NCBI GenBank assembly: GCA_027044845.1
Contig: JALUBM010000167.1
Location: 1-5,762, forward strand
Direction of reading: 5' to 3'
From: Sulfurimonas sp.
GTDB taxonomy: Bacteria > Campylobacterota > Campylobacteria > Campylobacterales > Sulfurimonadaceae
DNA: 5,762 nt
Below, in pieces: positions 5,154-5,762 of the stretch (positions are counted from its first letter, which is position 1; every line of letters starts with the position of its first letter). The notes below the pieces were generated by a model. That model worked only from the letters and a program-made list of their open reading frames with translations. It ran no database searches and was not told the DNA's origin. A program made the position numbers and the translations under genes.

Positions 5154-5762
5154 AGTCATAATCACTGAAAATCTCTCTCTTGCTTATTCAAAAGATGAGA
5201 CGATTATAAATAAGGCAAACTTTTCAATTGATTCGGGCAGTTTTGTCTTTATTACTGGTGCAAGTGGAAGTGGAAAATCTACGCTTTTGAAATCTCTTTA
5301 TGGGGCGTTACAACCGATAGAAGGAAGTTTAGTCGTCGGAGGAGTTGAACTTCGCGGTGTTGCAACTTCAAAACTTAATTTTTTAAGGAAACATCTGGGT
5401 ATTGTTTTTCAAGATTATAAACTTGTAAAAGAGTGGACGATTGAGAAAAACATTATGCTACCTTTGATTATAAATGGCTATGAAAAGAGTGTAACTCAAA
5501 GTCAAGTTGACTCTCTGCTTAAACATGTAAGACTTAAACACCAAATTGGAAAATATCCACTTGAACTCAGTGGTGGGGAACAACAACGTGTTGCAATGGC
5601 AAGAGCATTGGCTCATAATCCTATACTTATACTCGCGGATGAGCCTACTGGAAACCTTGATGATTACTCTTCTCAATTGATATGGAATCTTTTAGAGGGT
5701 GCAAACGAGCAGCTAAAAACTACCGTTATCGTTGTAACACACCATATACCAGAGACCATGAA
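5146..5762 (+). CDS. ftsE: Cell-division ABC transporter ATPase FtsE (3' end beyond window)
   Basis: Cytoplasmic ATPase that with membrane partner FtsX forms FtsEX, which transmits ATP hydrolysis across the inner membrane to activate septal murein hydrolases. The reading frame stays open to the window edge: 205 complete codons plus two bases, so about 15-20 residues are missing if it is near the E. coli length of 222. All ABC motifs are present: Walker [10 protein letters not shown] 38-46, Q-loop Gln89 (VFQDY), signature LSGGEQQR 141-148, Walker B LILADEP 161-167 with Glu166, D-loop GNLD 169-172, and switch His199 (VVTHH). The start ATG overlaps trmB by 8 nt with AGGG 6 nt upstream. Motifs alone would also fit other small MacB- or LolD-type ATPases. 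The assignment as FtsE rests on length and on the conserved trmB-ftsE-ftsX order in Campylobacter and Helicobacter. Confidence 0.88.
   Translation, partial: MDKVIITENLSLAYSKDETIINKANFSIDSGSFVFITGASGSGKSTLLKSLYGALQPIEGSLVVGGVELRGVATSKLNFLRKHLGIVFQDYKLVKEWTIEKNIMLPLIINGYEKSVTQSQVDSLLKHVRLKHQIGKYPLELSGGEQQRVAMARALAHNPILILADEPTGNLDDYSSQLIWNLLEGANEQLKTTVIVVTHHIPETM

Noticed and set aside
5458..5676. 72-codon frame on the - strand
   Set aside because: Shadow of ftsE between the Q-loop and D-loop regions.

Overview
The window is AT-rich chromosomal DNA that looks like a member of the Campylobacterota (epsilonproteobacteria), probably a Sulfurimonas-like sulfur or nitrate metaboliser. Three things point there: the low GC content; long TrmB and RodA proteins with lineage-specific motif variants; and, most strongly, the gene order rodA / pseudouridine synthase / FlpA-type fibronectin-III lipoprotein / trmB / ftsE. 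From memory, this is the same set as the Campylobacter jejuni block Cj1282-Cj1277 and the Helicobacter pylori block HP0743-HP0748. The genus is an inference, not a demonstrated fact.

Layout. Positions 1-111 are a non-coding or remnant leader with a short direct repeat and a coding-like but startless frame. Two tRNA genes follow on the + strand: tRNA-Val(UAC) at 112-187 and tRNA-Asp(GUC) at 287-363. The spacer between them holds a hairpin and a good -10 box abutting tRNA-Asp. Positions 364-507 hold only small AT-rich palindromes. rodA (508-1620) lies on the - strand and starts with TTG. It is divergent from a + strand cluster across a 53-bp gap whose centre is a 7-bp inverted repeat that could serve as a bidirectional -10 region.

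The + strand cluster is very tight: an RluA-family 23S rRNA pseudouridine synthase (1674-2648), a four-repeat FN3 lipoprotein related to C. jejuni FlpA (2596-3981), tRNA m7G46 methyltransferase TrmB (3981-5153) and the FtsE ATPase (5146 to the window edge). Successive genes overlap by 53, 1 and 8 nt, so one transcript with translational coupling is likely. FtsX and a murein hydrolase would be expected just beyond the window. The themes are RNA modification (pseudouridine synthase, TrmB), peptidoglycan synthesis and division (RodA, FtsE) and an envelope lipoprotein.

Most of the window is core genome, and I see no mobile element, CRISPR array or defence system. The observations most worth checking are: conservation of the fibronectin-binding segment of FlpA (WRPHPDFRV in C. 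jejuni, WRPHENQRV here) in a probable free-living relative; the long rRNA-synthase/lipoprotein overlap that encodes a lipoprotein signal peptide inside another gene; and departures from family consensus at otherwise conserved acidic positions in TrmB and RodA.
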